The position numbers and the translations under genes are program-made. The notes beneath the pieces were generated by a model. That model ran no database searches. It had not been told where the DNA came from and saw only the letters and a program-made list of their open reading frames with translations. From the NCBI GenBank assembly GCA_945859605.1, contig OX243812.1:51970342-52034341 (forward strand): a DNA stretch of 64,000 nucleotides. Direction: 5' to 3'. This DNA is from Lumbricus rubellus. Lineage: Eukaryota; Annelida; Clitellata; Crassiclitellata; Lumbricidae. Positions 1 to 14,700 of this stretch are shown here, one piece after another; the first letter of the stretch is position 1; each line of letters begins with the position of its first letter.

Positions 1-1077
1 ATCGGTCATGGTAATTGGAGAATCACAGACAGTACAGACAGGCAGCAGGCAGACAGGTAGACGGATGGACCCAAGTCCAACACATACACACACACATGCA
101 CAGACAGAGAGAGAAACAGACATAGTCAGACACATACAATCAGAGAAAAGGGAACATAGCGTTCCCCTGTTTTCTCTTGTTGCCATAACAACTATGACAT
201 AAAACCCATTTGCCAATTAACCTGGGCGAAACTTTTATCCAGGACCACCCGTGTGAAGGTGCTTTGCGTTAGCCGCATACGGGTTTTGATTTCACCGATA
301 TCATTCATTCTGATAATTGCCGAACATGGCGCAAGATCTCTTCTTAGTAACAACTCTGGTTTTAATTTTACGGCTCTGCCACGCCTATTAAACTGAAATT
401 ACATAAAACGGTTCCACGACCACTCGCCTATGACAAAAACCCATGATTCTCATAGTTAGTTACCCCAGCAACCCCATTTCCCCCACCTCCAAAGCGAACG
501 GAGACAGGCAGACACTTACAGACAGAGACAGACAGGCAGGGCATGTACAGGAATGTTGTGCTAGCTGTAATGATGTTGAAATCGTGCAATGGAGGTTATA
601 GTAGCCTGTCTGTCTGTGTGTGGGTTTGTGTGTGTCTGTGTCTGAACTGTTTGCTCTCGTGACACTGCACTAAGGAATCAAGCGTTTGAAACCCAGTCAA
701 TTGACAACAGTAAAGCTAAAATCACTTCCAATGACCTTGCGAATAATCAGGTACTAGATTTGAATTTGTGCTTACTGAACAATCAGAGAATAATAAATAA
801 ATGCGAAAAGAACGCACATGTTCAACTTTATTTATTTGTTGAAATTATTATATACTGACAAGGTAATATAATGTGAATCCGAGGCATAAGGGAAGCGTTG
901 GCCAATCAGTCATGCAGCCAAACAGTTGGCTCAGACCCACAATCGTTGGAATCTAGTAGACGCATCTACAGAGTAGACCACCATGTGCGCCACATTGAAT
1001 CGTTTTTGAATTGCTGAAAGTGGTATTACCAGTTGAGTTTGCTACTTGTGGAAGATGCTTAACGTTTTCCTGACAAG

Positions 1078-1152
1078 TGCTGATAAGAATTGTTTGTGTT
1101 CTGTTTTATATTTCCACTTCCCGTCTTTGGAACACTCTGTGTGCAGATATGT
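1078..1152 (+). other. Candidate signal-peptide exon of the DDR gene
   Basis: This segment reads LIRIVCVLFYISTSRLW then NTLCADM. It ends at a strong donor (GTAAGT from 1153) in phase 1, exactly the phase needed to join the first traced DDR exon, and the join would give ADMSTCRKDLG. A hydrophobic stretch just before the first discoidin cysteine is what the family needs. No in-frame ATG is present. The segment follows a possible acceptor (ACAAG, 1073-1077) and begins TG, so a start codon split over an upstream intron (A|TG) would work but is unproven. Confidence 0.28.
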
Positions 1153-1631
1153 GTAAGTATAGTATTTGCTAAATATTTACTTTACACTTTCTTGTTCTTA
1201 AAAAATTCTTTTTAATTATGATTGCCATGCTTTGTTCGATATGCATCTGACTTTGCGTAGTTATCTGTTTTACTTCTATTTCTTTGTCTGTTAACTTGTC
1301 TCCTATATATTTTATGTTGGCCTCTTAATAGTATAACTTTGCCTATAAAAGCCCTTGTACCCACTAAACAAACTCAATTCTTCTCCTCCCCCCCCCCCCC
1401 CCGGCTGGCCTTCCCCTCACGTCAGTTTTAGCTCATTTCTGATTCACAGAGTTCAAGTGCGCCCACCCGGAATTGGGATAGGAGCCCAGGTTGTCTTTGC
1501 CTGTCTTACTTATTGTATGTCTGGGACTGTCTCCTATCCGTGTGTTTGTCTCATTGGTGTAGCTAACTGTGTGTGTGTGTATGCTTAGTGCTTAACCGAT
1601 TCGTTGTGACATGGCTGCTCCTTTCAATGTC

Positions 1632-2072
1632 ACAAACTGTATCATAGGTTCAAGCCAACTGTATCATAGGTTCAAGCCAACTGTATCATGGGTTCAAGCC
1701 AACTAGATCATAGGTTCAAGCCAACTATGTCATAGGTTCAAGTCAACTATATCATAGGTTCAAGCCAACTGTATCATGGGTTCAAGCCAACTGTATCATA
1801 GGTTCAGGCCAACTGTATCATAGGTTCAAGCCAACTGTATCTTGGGTTCAAGCCAACTGTATCATAGGTTCAAGCCAACTGTATCATGGGTTCAAGCCAA
1901 CTGTATCATAGGTTCAAGCCAACTGTATCATGGGTTCAAGCCAACTGTATCATAGGTTCAGGCCAACTGTATCATGGGTTCAAGCCAACTGTATCATGGG
2001 TTCAAGCCAACTGTATCATGGGTTCAAGCCAACTGTATCATAGGTTCAAGTCAACTGTGTCATGGGTTCAAA
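1632..2072. repeat. 22-bp minisatellite, about 20 copies
   Basis: Unit CATAGGTTCAAGCCAACTGTAT with sparse variants (CATGGG, AGGCC, AGTC). It lies upstream of the first traced DDR exon. Confidence 0.95.
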
Positions 2073-2490
2073 CGTTCTTTGAGTCAGTTATGATGCTGTA
2101 CAATGGGACCTTAAGTAAATCCCTTGCGTATCGTTACAAACTAACTCAGCACTAGTATCAGGTGATGCATTGTTGGTAATTAGTGTAAATATAAATAATA
2201 ATAATATCAATAAACATTGTCATTATCTTCTATCTGGATTGAATTTACATGGCCCTTGAATGTTCAGCTGCTAATGGTAAAGTATAATTAAACAGCATTA
2301 GCATTATTTCTTTTATTAATTGATGAGTTTTGTAGTGCCTCTACATACAACATCAATATTCCCTGCGGGACATTGCATTATGAGACCATATATGAGCCAC
2401 ATCTAGTGGTCACTGGCATGCTGGCAGGTTAAGAGGCAGCCTCAGAGATTGAGGCATCAACCAATGTCATAATAAATAATAATTGTAGTA

Positions 2491-2491
2491 A

Positions 2492-2556
<65 letters not shown>
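2491..2556. repeat. (AAT)n microsatellite
   Basis: Uninterrupted trinucleotide run about 80 bp before DDR exon 2634-2739. Confidence 0.95.
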
Positions 2557-2558
<2 letters not shown>

Positions 2559-2633
2559 GTAGTAATAAAAAAGACAATGATGATGATGACGAAGATGATA
2601 ATGATTATTTGTTGTTGTTGGTGGTGGCAATAG

Positions 2634-5600
2634 CAACGTGTCGCAAAGATCTTGGCATGAATTCTGGTCAGATTCCGGACAATGCGATCAGCGCCAGTTC
2701 ATCGTACGATCTGAAGAGCGTCGGTCCACAGAATGCGAGGTTTGTAAAACACAAAAACAGATCAATGGCACAAGCAGGGTTGCATTAAGGGTAGTGTGGG
2801 TGGACCTGGGTGCTGTGATTACCTTCCAAAGGCCCCTTCTGACCACCAAGTAGACTCAGTAGAGTAATGGTTAACACGCTGGCCAAGAGTGCGAGAGGTA
2901 GCAGGTTCGAGCCCCCGTTGGGCGGATTTGATTTGTAGGCTGCTATTAGCGCCATGTAATTGCAAAGCTGTCTGCTCAGTTGGTAGTTAAGTTCAATTAA
3001 GATTACTGCATAACTTGTGAATGTAAAGCGCAGTGCGTCTTGCAGGCGTTTCAATAAAGAAAAGATATTATTATTATTATTAATCACATTATTATCATAT
3101 TATGATTGTGGGCCTGTGGACCTTCAAAACTGCACACTGAGTTCTGCAGCTCCTGTAGCACCCACCCTGATGCGGGTATGTACACAGGAATAACATGTTA
3201 GTCTCACGTGAAATATCTTCAGGTCATTTTTTCTGATAAGATAATAAATAACAGGCAGACGATAATGGATAGGATTTCACCGTCAGTATGTTCATTCTCA
3301 TTGCAAAGATGATGGAAATGATAATGAACATTCTGTTGAGGGTTGATCTTGTTGTTGTGTGATTCTAGTTATATTTGAATTATCGGAGGTGTCTGTATCT
3401 ACTACTGAAAATAGTACAGGTGTTTAATTTTTAGGAAGCAGAATGATGTGAATTCCATTTATAATATATGCATCAGTTTGTTTTATACGCGAAATCTAGA
3501 AATGCTGAAGATCATAGGCGTATGGGAGATTTCAGCAGTGGGGGGTCAAAGATTTTACTTCCGCCCGAAAACTAAATCTCGTGGTGGGAAATACTATTTT
3601 TCCCAGACAAAAAAGGTTGAAATATGTCGTGAAAAATACTATTTTTTCGTATTTTCCCGGGTCTGCTTGCCCGAAAAAACAGACTTGCCCGAAATTTGGG
3701 GGGCATTTGCCCCCCATGGACCCCCGCCTCGTATGCCTATGCTGAAGATTATGCAAATGATTTCTGACCTCTGCATGGTCTCTCTGAACTATGTAGTAGC
3801 ATGGCTGTGTTATGGCGCCATAGAAATTGTTGTCATTACATTACATTACATTAGTGCAAGCCCTACTCTATACCTAGAGTCTAGACAACCCTCTGGCTTG
3901 ATCAAGTCTTGATGCAATCACTCGAAATAGGCTAGTGATACTCAGCACTTGGCTTTTGCATTGACGTTAGTTACTGCTGTTAATGAAGTGTTGTAATTTC
4001 TCAGCAACCTCATCTCTTCAATGACAGACGAGCACTCTGTCCACTAGACTCAAAACACAAAGTACTCATCCAAGTGACAATTTCTACAGTCTTTAATTCT
4101 TTATTCTGGAACAACCCTGTGTACTAACGCGTGATGCAAGGACCTGACATGATGTAACTGATACGCGTGCCGTTATACTTCGATGTGAATTACTGAACGC
4201 CTGGTTTCATGTGAAACTAAATCTCTTCAGAGTTATATGGTAAAATTGGAAATGAACTCAACGTCAGTGAACCAACTTATCAGATTAAATGGCAGAAAAT
4301 TGAACAAAGCCAACAAAGCCAACGTTATACTTTCCTAATTTAGTTAGAGCCAGTCCCACGACTGGATAAAGGAGGAGGGCGATGCTAATTATCTTTGTCA
4401 TGAGAAAATGTCGGTAAACAGCGACTAACTAATTAAGTTATTTCGTGTGAAAATATATTAAGTTAAACGTAATCGAGATGTTGCTCGAGTTTGAAATCAT
4501 TTTAGTGCCTTGGCTAATCCAATATGCATTTAACAACCTCTTTTATGTAATGCTGCTTATATATGTACAGCTGCCTTTTTATTGCAGGGTTTCTACATGT
4601 TAGTGAAGATTTATTCTGTGATCCGATTTCTTGTAAACTGTTTTAACTGCATAATTGTACACTGTACCCGGTTACGGTCTGTCAACCGGAGTGTTGAATA
4701 AATGAAAATTATCATTATTATTTATAAAGCATCAATGTAACGGCATGGTTGTTATATATGGTGCCGTAACACGGCACCATATATAAAATTGTGGCAATTT
4801 TTATTCTTAATGTACTGACGTGGTGAATGTTTCAGGATTCGTACGGAAAAGAACGGAGGAGCGTGGTGTCCGAGACCTCAGATAAGTCGAGACGTTTATG
4901 AGTGGCTCGAGATTGACCTTGGTGAGCTGAAGGTCATTACGTCGGTCGAGACACAGGGAAGATTTGGAAATGGACAGGTAGTTTAGATCCAGTCAGAGAA
5001 ACGGTCCGCATGCAATGTTTGCATGTAATATTCTATATGGTATATGCAGTACTGCTTATATGTAATTATGTATGTATGTATGTATGTGTGTGTATGCAAG
5101 CTTATGTATGTATGTATGTATGTGTGTGTATGCAGGCTTATGTATGCAGTTATGTATGTATGTAGGTACGTACGTATGTATGTCTTGTTGTCACCACGTT
5201 TAATTTGAATATAGGGTAAGAGTAGATTAAAAGAATTTTTGTAGTTGCTTCTTTAGAGAATTATTAATTTTGTGGAACCAGATATAGCAGCAGAAACGCT
5301 GTCGTCTCTTATCATCCATTCGGCCTTCACGTGGTGATAAGAATTGAGATTTCGCGTGTGTCCAAAATGCTGTAATTAAATCCTTTTGAACAAAGCTCTG
5401 GGTGTTAGGAAATGCAAAGGGAACCGTTGACAAGGGAAGGGAAATCCCTGGCTTCCTCATCAATTGTCTACTCACTGATTAGATAAACCATAGCGTCCAC
5501 ACATGTATTCCGAGAAGCTGTCTTTGACAAGCCCTGCCTCACCCCCAACCAACCACTTGTTGGTCAGCGTTTGGCAGCTGCTGTTTAGAAATATATCTAT

Positions 5601-8600
5601 CTCGGTGTGGACTTTTACCGTTTGTTTTATTGGAGGTCCTGCAGGTCACTGGCAGCATGGTGGGTGTTGGGTGACTGTGGGTCATATCCAATAAATCCTG
5701 GGCGGCAGTTTCAGATAGTCATGGTTGGCATGGATGAATTCTTACAGCTGAACAAAACTCATTAATTAGAGCACATGGTTGCAACAGGTGGCCTCTATCA
5801 GACTGTCCTTCCATTGTTAATAAGTGTTGTGCTAAACAGGTTGAGCTACACTGGAATACTTTTGTAGTTATAAATGTGTGGTGCCTCCCCAATTGGCAAA
5901 CACAAAGGCATGCTCCTGAAATTACAAAAACTGAGGCATGCCTCCAAACTGACATAAGAAAATTCAAAATCATGCACCCTAACATTGAGGCATATGCTTT
6001 CTAATTTTGAAGAAATTTTAAATAAATACTTATATCTTGATGTCTGGCAATAATAAATTAAACTTGTATTAAATCGTAGGTTCACTTAACTGTATTGCAT
6101 TGACCAATAATTGAGAAATTTTACTGTCAGAGGGCCGCAGTCGCTATTGGACATTGAACCAGTGTCCGTTTGTTCTCCGTGCCTTCTTGTAAAGGAGCTA
6201 CAGAATTACATCAGATTGCATGAGATTACAATTATGGATTAGATTAGATGTGGTGTGTTTGCATCTAGGGTCAGGAGTATGCTCCCAACTACCTGCTCGA
6301 CTTCCAGCGAGACAGCGGACAACGCTGGATACGTTACAAGGACCAGAGAGGAGTGGAGGTCAGGAGAGCAGGAGAAGGAAATTGGTTTCTATTTTTTACA
6401 CTCCTATAAAAATTCAGATGGCAGTTTAAGTCAAATAAATGGCTTTTATGAAGTCTGTATCTACGTTTCTTGTCTTTTATATTATTTATTCTCTACATTT
6501 TTATTATAATTTTTATGCATAAATTTTTTCAATGCTTTATTCTTTTTGTGGTAATTTTTTATTGTATGGTTTCTCTTTTTTTTTTATCTACTTGTGGAAA
6601 GTATTTGTATTACTTTTAGTACTTGTTCTTTAACTGTCTAACTTCTAATTTTTTATTAATAGTGTTTTGTTTTTGTCATCCTGCTATTTGATTGTCTATT
6701 TGGGCTATTATAAATTTTTGCATTTCCTTTTTTCAAGCATTTCTTCAAAACACTGTTGTAACAGTTGTATTGTCATTGTGCATTTTGAATGCTTTACTTT
6801 AGTCTCACAGATATCACTATTACCTACGTTTGGGAAATGTTTTGTTAGACGCTGAAGGGTAACGGCAATACGTACATCGCAGAGTTGAGAGAACTGCGAC
6901 CACCAATCATCGCCAGACGAGTTCGTTTTGTTCCGTATTCTGTCCATCCACGCACCATCTGCATGAGGGTTGAACTACACGGTTGCCCTTCGCCAGGTAG
7001 AGTCATCATTGATGTGGATCTGATTACAGCATGGTTGTGGAGCGCCATCAGTTGATGCTTGGTGCATTAGATGCTGGTGCTATCGAAGTTACTCTAATGA
7101 ACAACAATGATAGTCATTGTTTTGTGGATTTATAAAGCACCATTGTTTAGGACAAGGAATGAAACTCCACCACTGGTTGCACTCTGCCAGTGCCAGTCCC
7201 AAGCCTGGATAAAGGAGGAGGACGACACTAATCATCTTTGATATGGCAGTGTCGTTAAACAGTAACAAGGATGAGGAAGACGATGTTGGTATTGCGGAAC
7301 AGAAGTTCTGGATCTTGATTATCTGTTGGTTACTCAGTTTATTGTGTGTCCTAAAGAAAATATTTTGTCTAGATGTCCTCTGGATTTATCTGCAGAATGA
7401 AAATTTTGGCATTGTTCAAGAAGTTTACTCCTGTCTCTTTTTTATGGAATAGCATCATTGCTCATAGATTTATTAATGTTATTATTATTATTTTATATCG
7501 ATTTTCGATGTTTGCATTTATAATTATTAAGTGCCACAGAGATGCACTGAGAACTTGTGCTTGATGGACTTAGGCTACTTAAGTAAGACCATCTCAGCGC
7601 AAGCTTTATCTTGCACACTCTGCATTGCAAAGCTACAGCTCAGACCAATCGGATCCCATGTAAGTAAGTAAGTAAGTATTAAATAAGTGAGTAAGTAAGA
7701 ATATTCTTTATTAGACTACCAGCAAACGCACAGTAGTTTACAGAATAAATAAATAACAGAAACATTTATGCAAAGTCATACAACATTTTCACTGTAAAAC
7801 TTCTTTTGGTAAAGGAATCAACTCTAGGTAGATCTATATGACCTGGTCGAGTATTATATGGATTGACCTTAAGGGGAGGGAGTAGGTAACACAGGTAAGT
7901 TATAAAACAATGGGTTTGAAGTTACTGCACTTCCATTTATTGTTACTATGTGATTATTGTTTTCAGATGGAGTGCTGTCCTACAGTATGAGACAGGGAGA
8001 CAGACGAGGAGCAGACATGGATTTCTCCGACTTCACATACGATGGAAACTTCGATGAGGGCAATCTATCCGAGGGTCTCGGCCAACTAACTGACTTCGAC
8101 GAAGGCAACACAAACTTCCGACTGGACCAACAGAATCTTGGCAAGAAAGGATACGAATGGGTGGCATGGAAAAACGATTCACATCCGATAAGAGCCATCG
8201 AAATCCTATTTCGGTTCGACCAGGCACGTAATTTCTCCGCTGTCCGAATCACCGCAAACAACGTGCCAAGCAGGGAAGTGAGCGTGTTCAAGAGGGCGCT
8301 CGTATTGTTTAGCGTCGAGGGAAAGTACTTCGGTTCTGATGCGGTCGTCTTGAGTTATCCAAGGGATGCGGCCGTGGAATCTGTACGTCAGGTTTTTCTG
8401 CCGATACCTCATCGTGTCGGACGTTTTGTTAAGCTGCTTCTCTACTTTGACACCAGGTGGATAATGATCAGCGAAATAAGGTTCTTTGGAGGTAGGCTAT
8501 ATGCTGCATTTTTCTTATGCATGATTCACTCATTCATTCAAAGATTTATGTAGTGTCTCTTCAGCGGTGTGCCTGACACAAGTACGACCAAAAAAATAAG

Positions 8601-11285
8601 TTTCGGAAGTAGGCATAGCTCCAGAGTTGGCCTGCATGCATGAGGTGGCTTAACTCTTGCTCATGGCTTAAATCTGGACTTTGTGGAAGTAGTGGTCAAT
8701 TCAGTATGCACGGGTCGACATTAGCCCGTTACGCTAGGCATATAAGACTACTCCAAGTCTGCCAGGAGCCCAATCCAGACCATCAGCTTATCATTGAAAG
8801 GGCGGACCAAGCTTGCACTCGAAGAGCGCGGTTTTGCATGGTAGCTTCACGAGCGAACGGGGACTAAGTAGAAGGTGCTTTTTAATGTGTCTGTGTATTC
8901 AGTGACTTCTGCAGTGCCATTATCATATGCACAGGGCATCAATCGATGCAATACGATGCAAAGGTTGCTTCTAGTGAAGTTGTTGCCAATTCTGCAGCAC
9001 TGCTAAACCTCAGTTTGTTTACCATCATGAAGTTTTTTTTTATCTGTGATTGTATTTTGTGCTATTTTATATTATTTACTTAATCTTTTAATATTCCTGG
9101 GTTTCTGTTTATTGCATTCGTTTTTCTGATTTTATTGTATACAGCAGCCAAAGGGTTAAAATATCTTTAATAATGGCATACATCACTATAATGGAAAGTA
9201 AAAACGTACGTAGGGCATTTTAATTTTATTTACTTCTACTATACATCTGTGTATGAATATTTCAACATATCTTTTTTAGTTCCTTGAACGTTATGAAATG
9301 CGAATTCCATTTTTTCCAGAGAAAACCAATGCAACATTTGAAGATGAATCACTTTCTTCATCTGTTGATTCAATGCCTGATTTGTGGAGTTCAGCCAATA
9401 AGGATATAGTGACGAACAATGTGCTCTTCACTCACGCCATTAGTATGTATATATTTTAATGTTCAACCGTCTTTATTGCATTGTATTCTGTTTGACCATT
9501 TACAAAGCGCTTCTCTCAGAAAGACCCTTTCAGAAGCGCTCTCCCAGTGTGAGTTACCCCGAGAGAAAAGGCAGGATTTGAGACGAGGAAAGATGGTAAA
9601 AGTTCTTTAAGTTTAACAGCCTTACTAATTTGCTATGCTGTTAGGCCTACTATTATGAGATGCCATTATCATGGGCGCCCGCACATAGGGGCAAGGGGGG
9701 GCACTTGCCCCCCCCCCTGGAAAAGTGACACTTACTTTTCTAACTACTACTTTTGAGTTTTTAACAAATTTCTTCGCATTAAAACACTAATGATGCGAAT
9801 GATACACACAGTGAAAGTCATAAATTTACATTTAGCAATCTATATAGAAATAAATATTTATAGTGCCCTTCATGGACCTATTTTTTAGCATCTCCTTTTG
9901 GATTTTTTTTACAAATTTTTCGCACTTAGGAAACTATTCATATTAAAATATTACACAAAATGACACTGAGAAATTTGCATTAAGAAACCTCTTTGAAAAA
10001 ATACCCGTGTTTTTAATTTCCAGCGCTGTATTTTTCAGGTTTTTGTCACTGAAAAATTCAAGCGTGACCATCGCAAAATTTTTGCCCCTCCTGCAAAATT
10101 TTCTGCGGGCGCCCATGGCCATTATTATTCTTGTAACCTGAAATAATATACTATGACGCCTCCTTACATTTTTCAAATCAGCCAACTAACTTTGAACAAT
10201 CTGTTAAATGCTGCAGCTCAATTCAGCATTTGGGAATCAAGGTTTGGTCATCATGTAACACTAATACTAAACAATTCACTGTCAGATTATCAGGACCTAA
10301 ACTATGGAATTCCATTGACACTAATATCCGTTCCATCAACTCCCTTAACTCATTTAAGTTGGCCTTTAAAACATTTACTTAAATTAGCAGATACTATGTA
10401 AGCATTAACTTGTTTATAACTAAATTCTAGCCATAGCATTGATTTTTGTTACTTCTTGTGCATCTTTACTTAGTTTACATGCTGGGGATGACCAGATAAG
10501 CTTTGCTTCTTCTCCCCACAAGTTGGTTCACTCATTCTTGCACTTAACTTTCTACTTTTCTCTCTCCAGTGCTTATATAATCGATACCATTTATATGTTT
10601 TTTCATCTTCTTGCTTCTGCTAATGTATAAGTGCTCGTGATCAGTAGTATGTTTGTGTTTTATGTTTACTGAACCGATTCAATAAATTTGATTTGATTTG
10701 ATATTTATACCTTCGTAGGGGATGAGATGCACTATTTTCCCACATGCATCTTTTCACTGTCTCAAGACCAATTTCATATCTCTGAATCTTTCGCACTGGG
10801 AGCACCTCTGATTGTGTGCACTGTGTGAGGCATATAAATTTCTAAATGCAATACAATGTGAAGGGCATTTAGTTAAAGATCCTCTTGCTTTTACATGACT
10901 ACCTGGCTTTCGCTATGCTTCATCCAGGTCTTTTGTGGAGTTCTTAACCTTTACCGATCCGTAGGCCGCCCTGAGCGGACAAATAAAAAACCGCTTCCAG
11001 TCCTGTGTCCGGTATGAGCGGACATTAGTTTGGCAAGGCCCTAGGAGCTCCAATTTCATACATACATACAAACATACATACATACATGCATGCATGCATA
11101 TATACATATACACATATACACATATACACATATACACATATGCACATATACACATATACATATATACATATGTACATATATACATTTATACATATATACA
11201 TATATACATACATTTATACATATATACATATATACATACATACACATACATACATATACATACATATACATACATATACATACAT

Positions 11286-11316
<31 letters not shown>

Positions 11317-11645
11317 CATATATACATATATACATATACACATATACACATACACATATACACATATACACATATACACATATACATATATACATATATA
11401 CATATATACATATATACATACATACATACATACATACATACATACATACATACATACGTACGCACATACTCGCATATGTACATACATTCATATTCACACA
11501 TGCATACATACATACATCCACACATATTTATTTATATATACACACGCATACGTAGATAGTATACATATATACAATTATACATGCATGCATATATACACAT
11601 AATACATGCACGCAAATATACATGCGCACATATATGCATACATAC

Positions 11646-11705
<60 letters not shown>

Positions 11706-14700
11706 CATACATACATATACACATACAAACATACACACATACATACTTACATGCATACATACAAACTTCAATAGAATTATATACAATAAAAATGTTAAAG
11801 TGATTATGTTGTACCAAATATTTAATGCAAATTTAATTCGGATCTGGAGGGGCTGGCGCAAAAAATAATTCGGATGGGTAAAGGTTAATAAAGGGTTAAT
11901 TGTGGCACTTTAATGACGTGCTGCAATGGTTTCCCATCCGCTTTTAGTACACACTCGTCATTAAAGTGCTATGTGTTACTACACATTAAGATTTTCCTGA
12001 GTCAGTGTCCGGAAATATATTCACAATTGTATAGGTACTGCGTGGCTAATCTCTCTTATGTGCTGAAATGGTCAAGAGTTTCAGCTATAATTTCTGTTCC
12101 TATAGCTGAACCATTTATACTGTTCTGTCAACTTCTGTGTATGTGCTAAGTACAGGAAAGCTATTTTTCCACAGGTAATTCGAGTGCTTCAGGTAATCTG
12201 TCAGCAGAAGTTGGCTTGTTGTTGACCACCCTGCAGCACTACCTGAGCGAAGCCTACATTGGTGCCATAATCGGCTGTGTTGCCATTCTTGCTCTCACCG
12301 CGCTCACAGTTCTACTTTTCGTCATTTTACGCCACAATCGCTGCAAGTACCTTAGAAACACTCGTGGCTCACCATCAAAGTCTACCATGTCCACGGCAGA
12401 TCATACCAATTTCAACCTCAATGATCTGACGCCAGCGTTTTCTGGTGGTAAATTCTCAAACAGCAGTCTCTACAACGTCGCGGTAAACGACGAACTTTGC
12501 CGCGAGCCAGAAAAAGAGTTGAACTTGACGGTGAAAATGGCGAATGGGAAACAGCGTCGAGAGAAGTGCAACGCTTTGCGAAAGGACATCAGGAAGGAGC
12601 TGATGGATAACCATCGTAATTCGATTACCTGTTCAGGTGGGTAAAGTCAACAATTGCTCTGTCCTTTGTAGCTGAAACGTTGTCTATCACAAGAGGAACA
12701 GCGTGTGTACAGGTACTTGCCATCTTCCGGTAAAAATCAGGACTTGATCATTTACTCTGGCCATTTGACTCCAGTTTGGTTTCTAGTGAACATTACTTGA
12801 AGAATTTGATGCAAATTTAGTAATACTATATACATAAAATGTGCTTTAAGAAGATAAATGCATAAGAATGACCAAAACCAGACAGAGGCTTTGAAATTGG
12901 AATTTCCATGAACTGTCTACCCTCTAAAAACCTCTATATGTTGCAAGTAAGTTTGGCATTTCCATAAGCTAAGAACCTCTAGATGAGGCAAGTTGCTTTT
13001 GGCATTTCCACAACTTCTACCCTATAAGAACCTCAATATGTTACAAGTTGGTTTAGCATTTCTACACACTCGATGCTCTAAGAACCTCAATATGGGGCAA
13101 GTTGGTCTGATCAGTATTGCACTGGAATCGGTAATCCCGCAGCTACAGGGTTGAGCCTGGCGAGAAAACTGCATAGCAACCATGATGGTCAGGTTGCCCG
13201 CATCACTTGTCTGTAACGGATCCAGATTTACTGTTCTTGCAGTTGTTAAGCCATAGATGCCATAGGCCTACATGTGGATGGCAACCTTAATTCTTATTAA
13301 CTTTAAACTGTATCAATAGAATCGACGTTGTTTGGCTGGGTTCTACATGTGTGTGGGTACCCAACAGTGTTGACCTGTCTTGTACCTGATATCATTTGTT
13401 TACAGATAAACTTGCTGCTCTATAGATCTATCATCTATGTATGTGTGTTTGTGACCATTTATGTAGCGCCTTAGCATTAATGCCAATCAAACTGACTGCA
13501 TCTAGCAACATGAAGTAATCCCGTCATGAGATTGGAATGCTATAGAGTATAGAAGGCACTCTGAAAATGTTCAATTTGCACATAATTGTAATTATCATTA
13601 TTATTATAATCAATAGCATAATTATTATACATAATTATATTTCGAACATTGTAGAATTCTGCTTTGAGACTCGATCTCCATCGTCAAGTGGCCCACCACC
13701 AAAACCATCATTTCAGCCTAAATCATATGCGCTTACAAACATTATCCATCCTGTTACCTCAGCTGTGGAGCGTTGCAACAGCCAAGCATCAGTCGACGTT
13801 TCTTGTCAGAAGGAAATGAATTGCTCCAACGACGAAACTGTCACTCAGCCATCGATCGAACTCTCGGATCAGGAATATCCAAGGGAGAAACTCAAAGTTG
13901 TGGAGCGTTTTGGCTACGGAATATTTGGCGAGGTTGGTAGGCTTTTTTTGTACAAAGTTGTTCAATAATGTTCATGCAACAGATTATTGTCGTAACTTAG
14001 TAGTGAAAAGAATGTTTTGTGTGAATATGTATAATATTGTATATAATGCTACTGGCAGTAATGCCAGTAATTAATTAATTAGAAAATTTAGAAGCTAATT
14101 AAGTACCTAATTAATTAACTTGGTAGCTAAATCCAGTATTAATTAGTAAGTAAAACTTTGCTAGTCTGAGCAATTCTCATGAAAAGTTTGTTTGCTTGTA
14201 CACTTGTTATCCCGAATGCAGAGCGAACACTGCGTCGGAGTTTCATGCTGAAGCGCTGAGCAATTGTCAGTGAAGGACTTGCTCAAGGTCCTTACGCGGC
14301 AAGGTGGATTCGAATCTCGAACCTTCCAGCTCCAAGCCAACGACGCCACCACTACACCACCACGCCCCAGAAAAAAAGTTGTCAAGTCTAATTAAATTTC
14401 ATAAGTAGCTTCATGATTAATTACCTTGCTTACAAGCAAGAGAATTCCAGGAACAGATTTGACAGCGCTGAAGTAGATTTCATGTCTTTCAATTTAGATA
14501 TTTCTGTGCGAGACATTGACCCCTACTGGTTTTCCTCACCACTTGAGCTGGCAAAGTTCATCTGGTAGCAGTTCTCAGTCACACGTTGTTGTCAAGACAC
14601 TTGACAGCAATGCTTCAGGACAGATACGGTACAACTTGCAAATTTATTTCCCTTTTGTCCACAATGTACGTAGTGAGTGCCTTTTTCTAGAAAGGTTTCT

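Noticed and set aside
1355..1588. 77-codon plus ORF as a DDR first exon
   Set aside because: It runs through a poly(C) tract, has no signal-peptide layout, and has no donor in the phase needed for 2634.
11025..11868. Many overlapping ORFs of 60-170 codons on both strands (IYTYTHI / CICVYVYM types)
   Set aside because: They read through CATA/CACATA/TA microsatellites and have no protein character.
13567..13654. N-terminal extension [14 protein letters not shown] of the kinase exon
   Set aside because: It is intron sequence upstream of the acceptor at 13653-13654; phase and homology place the exon start at 13655.
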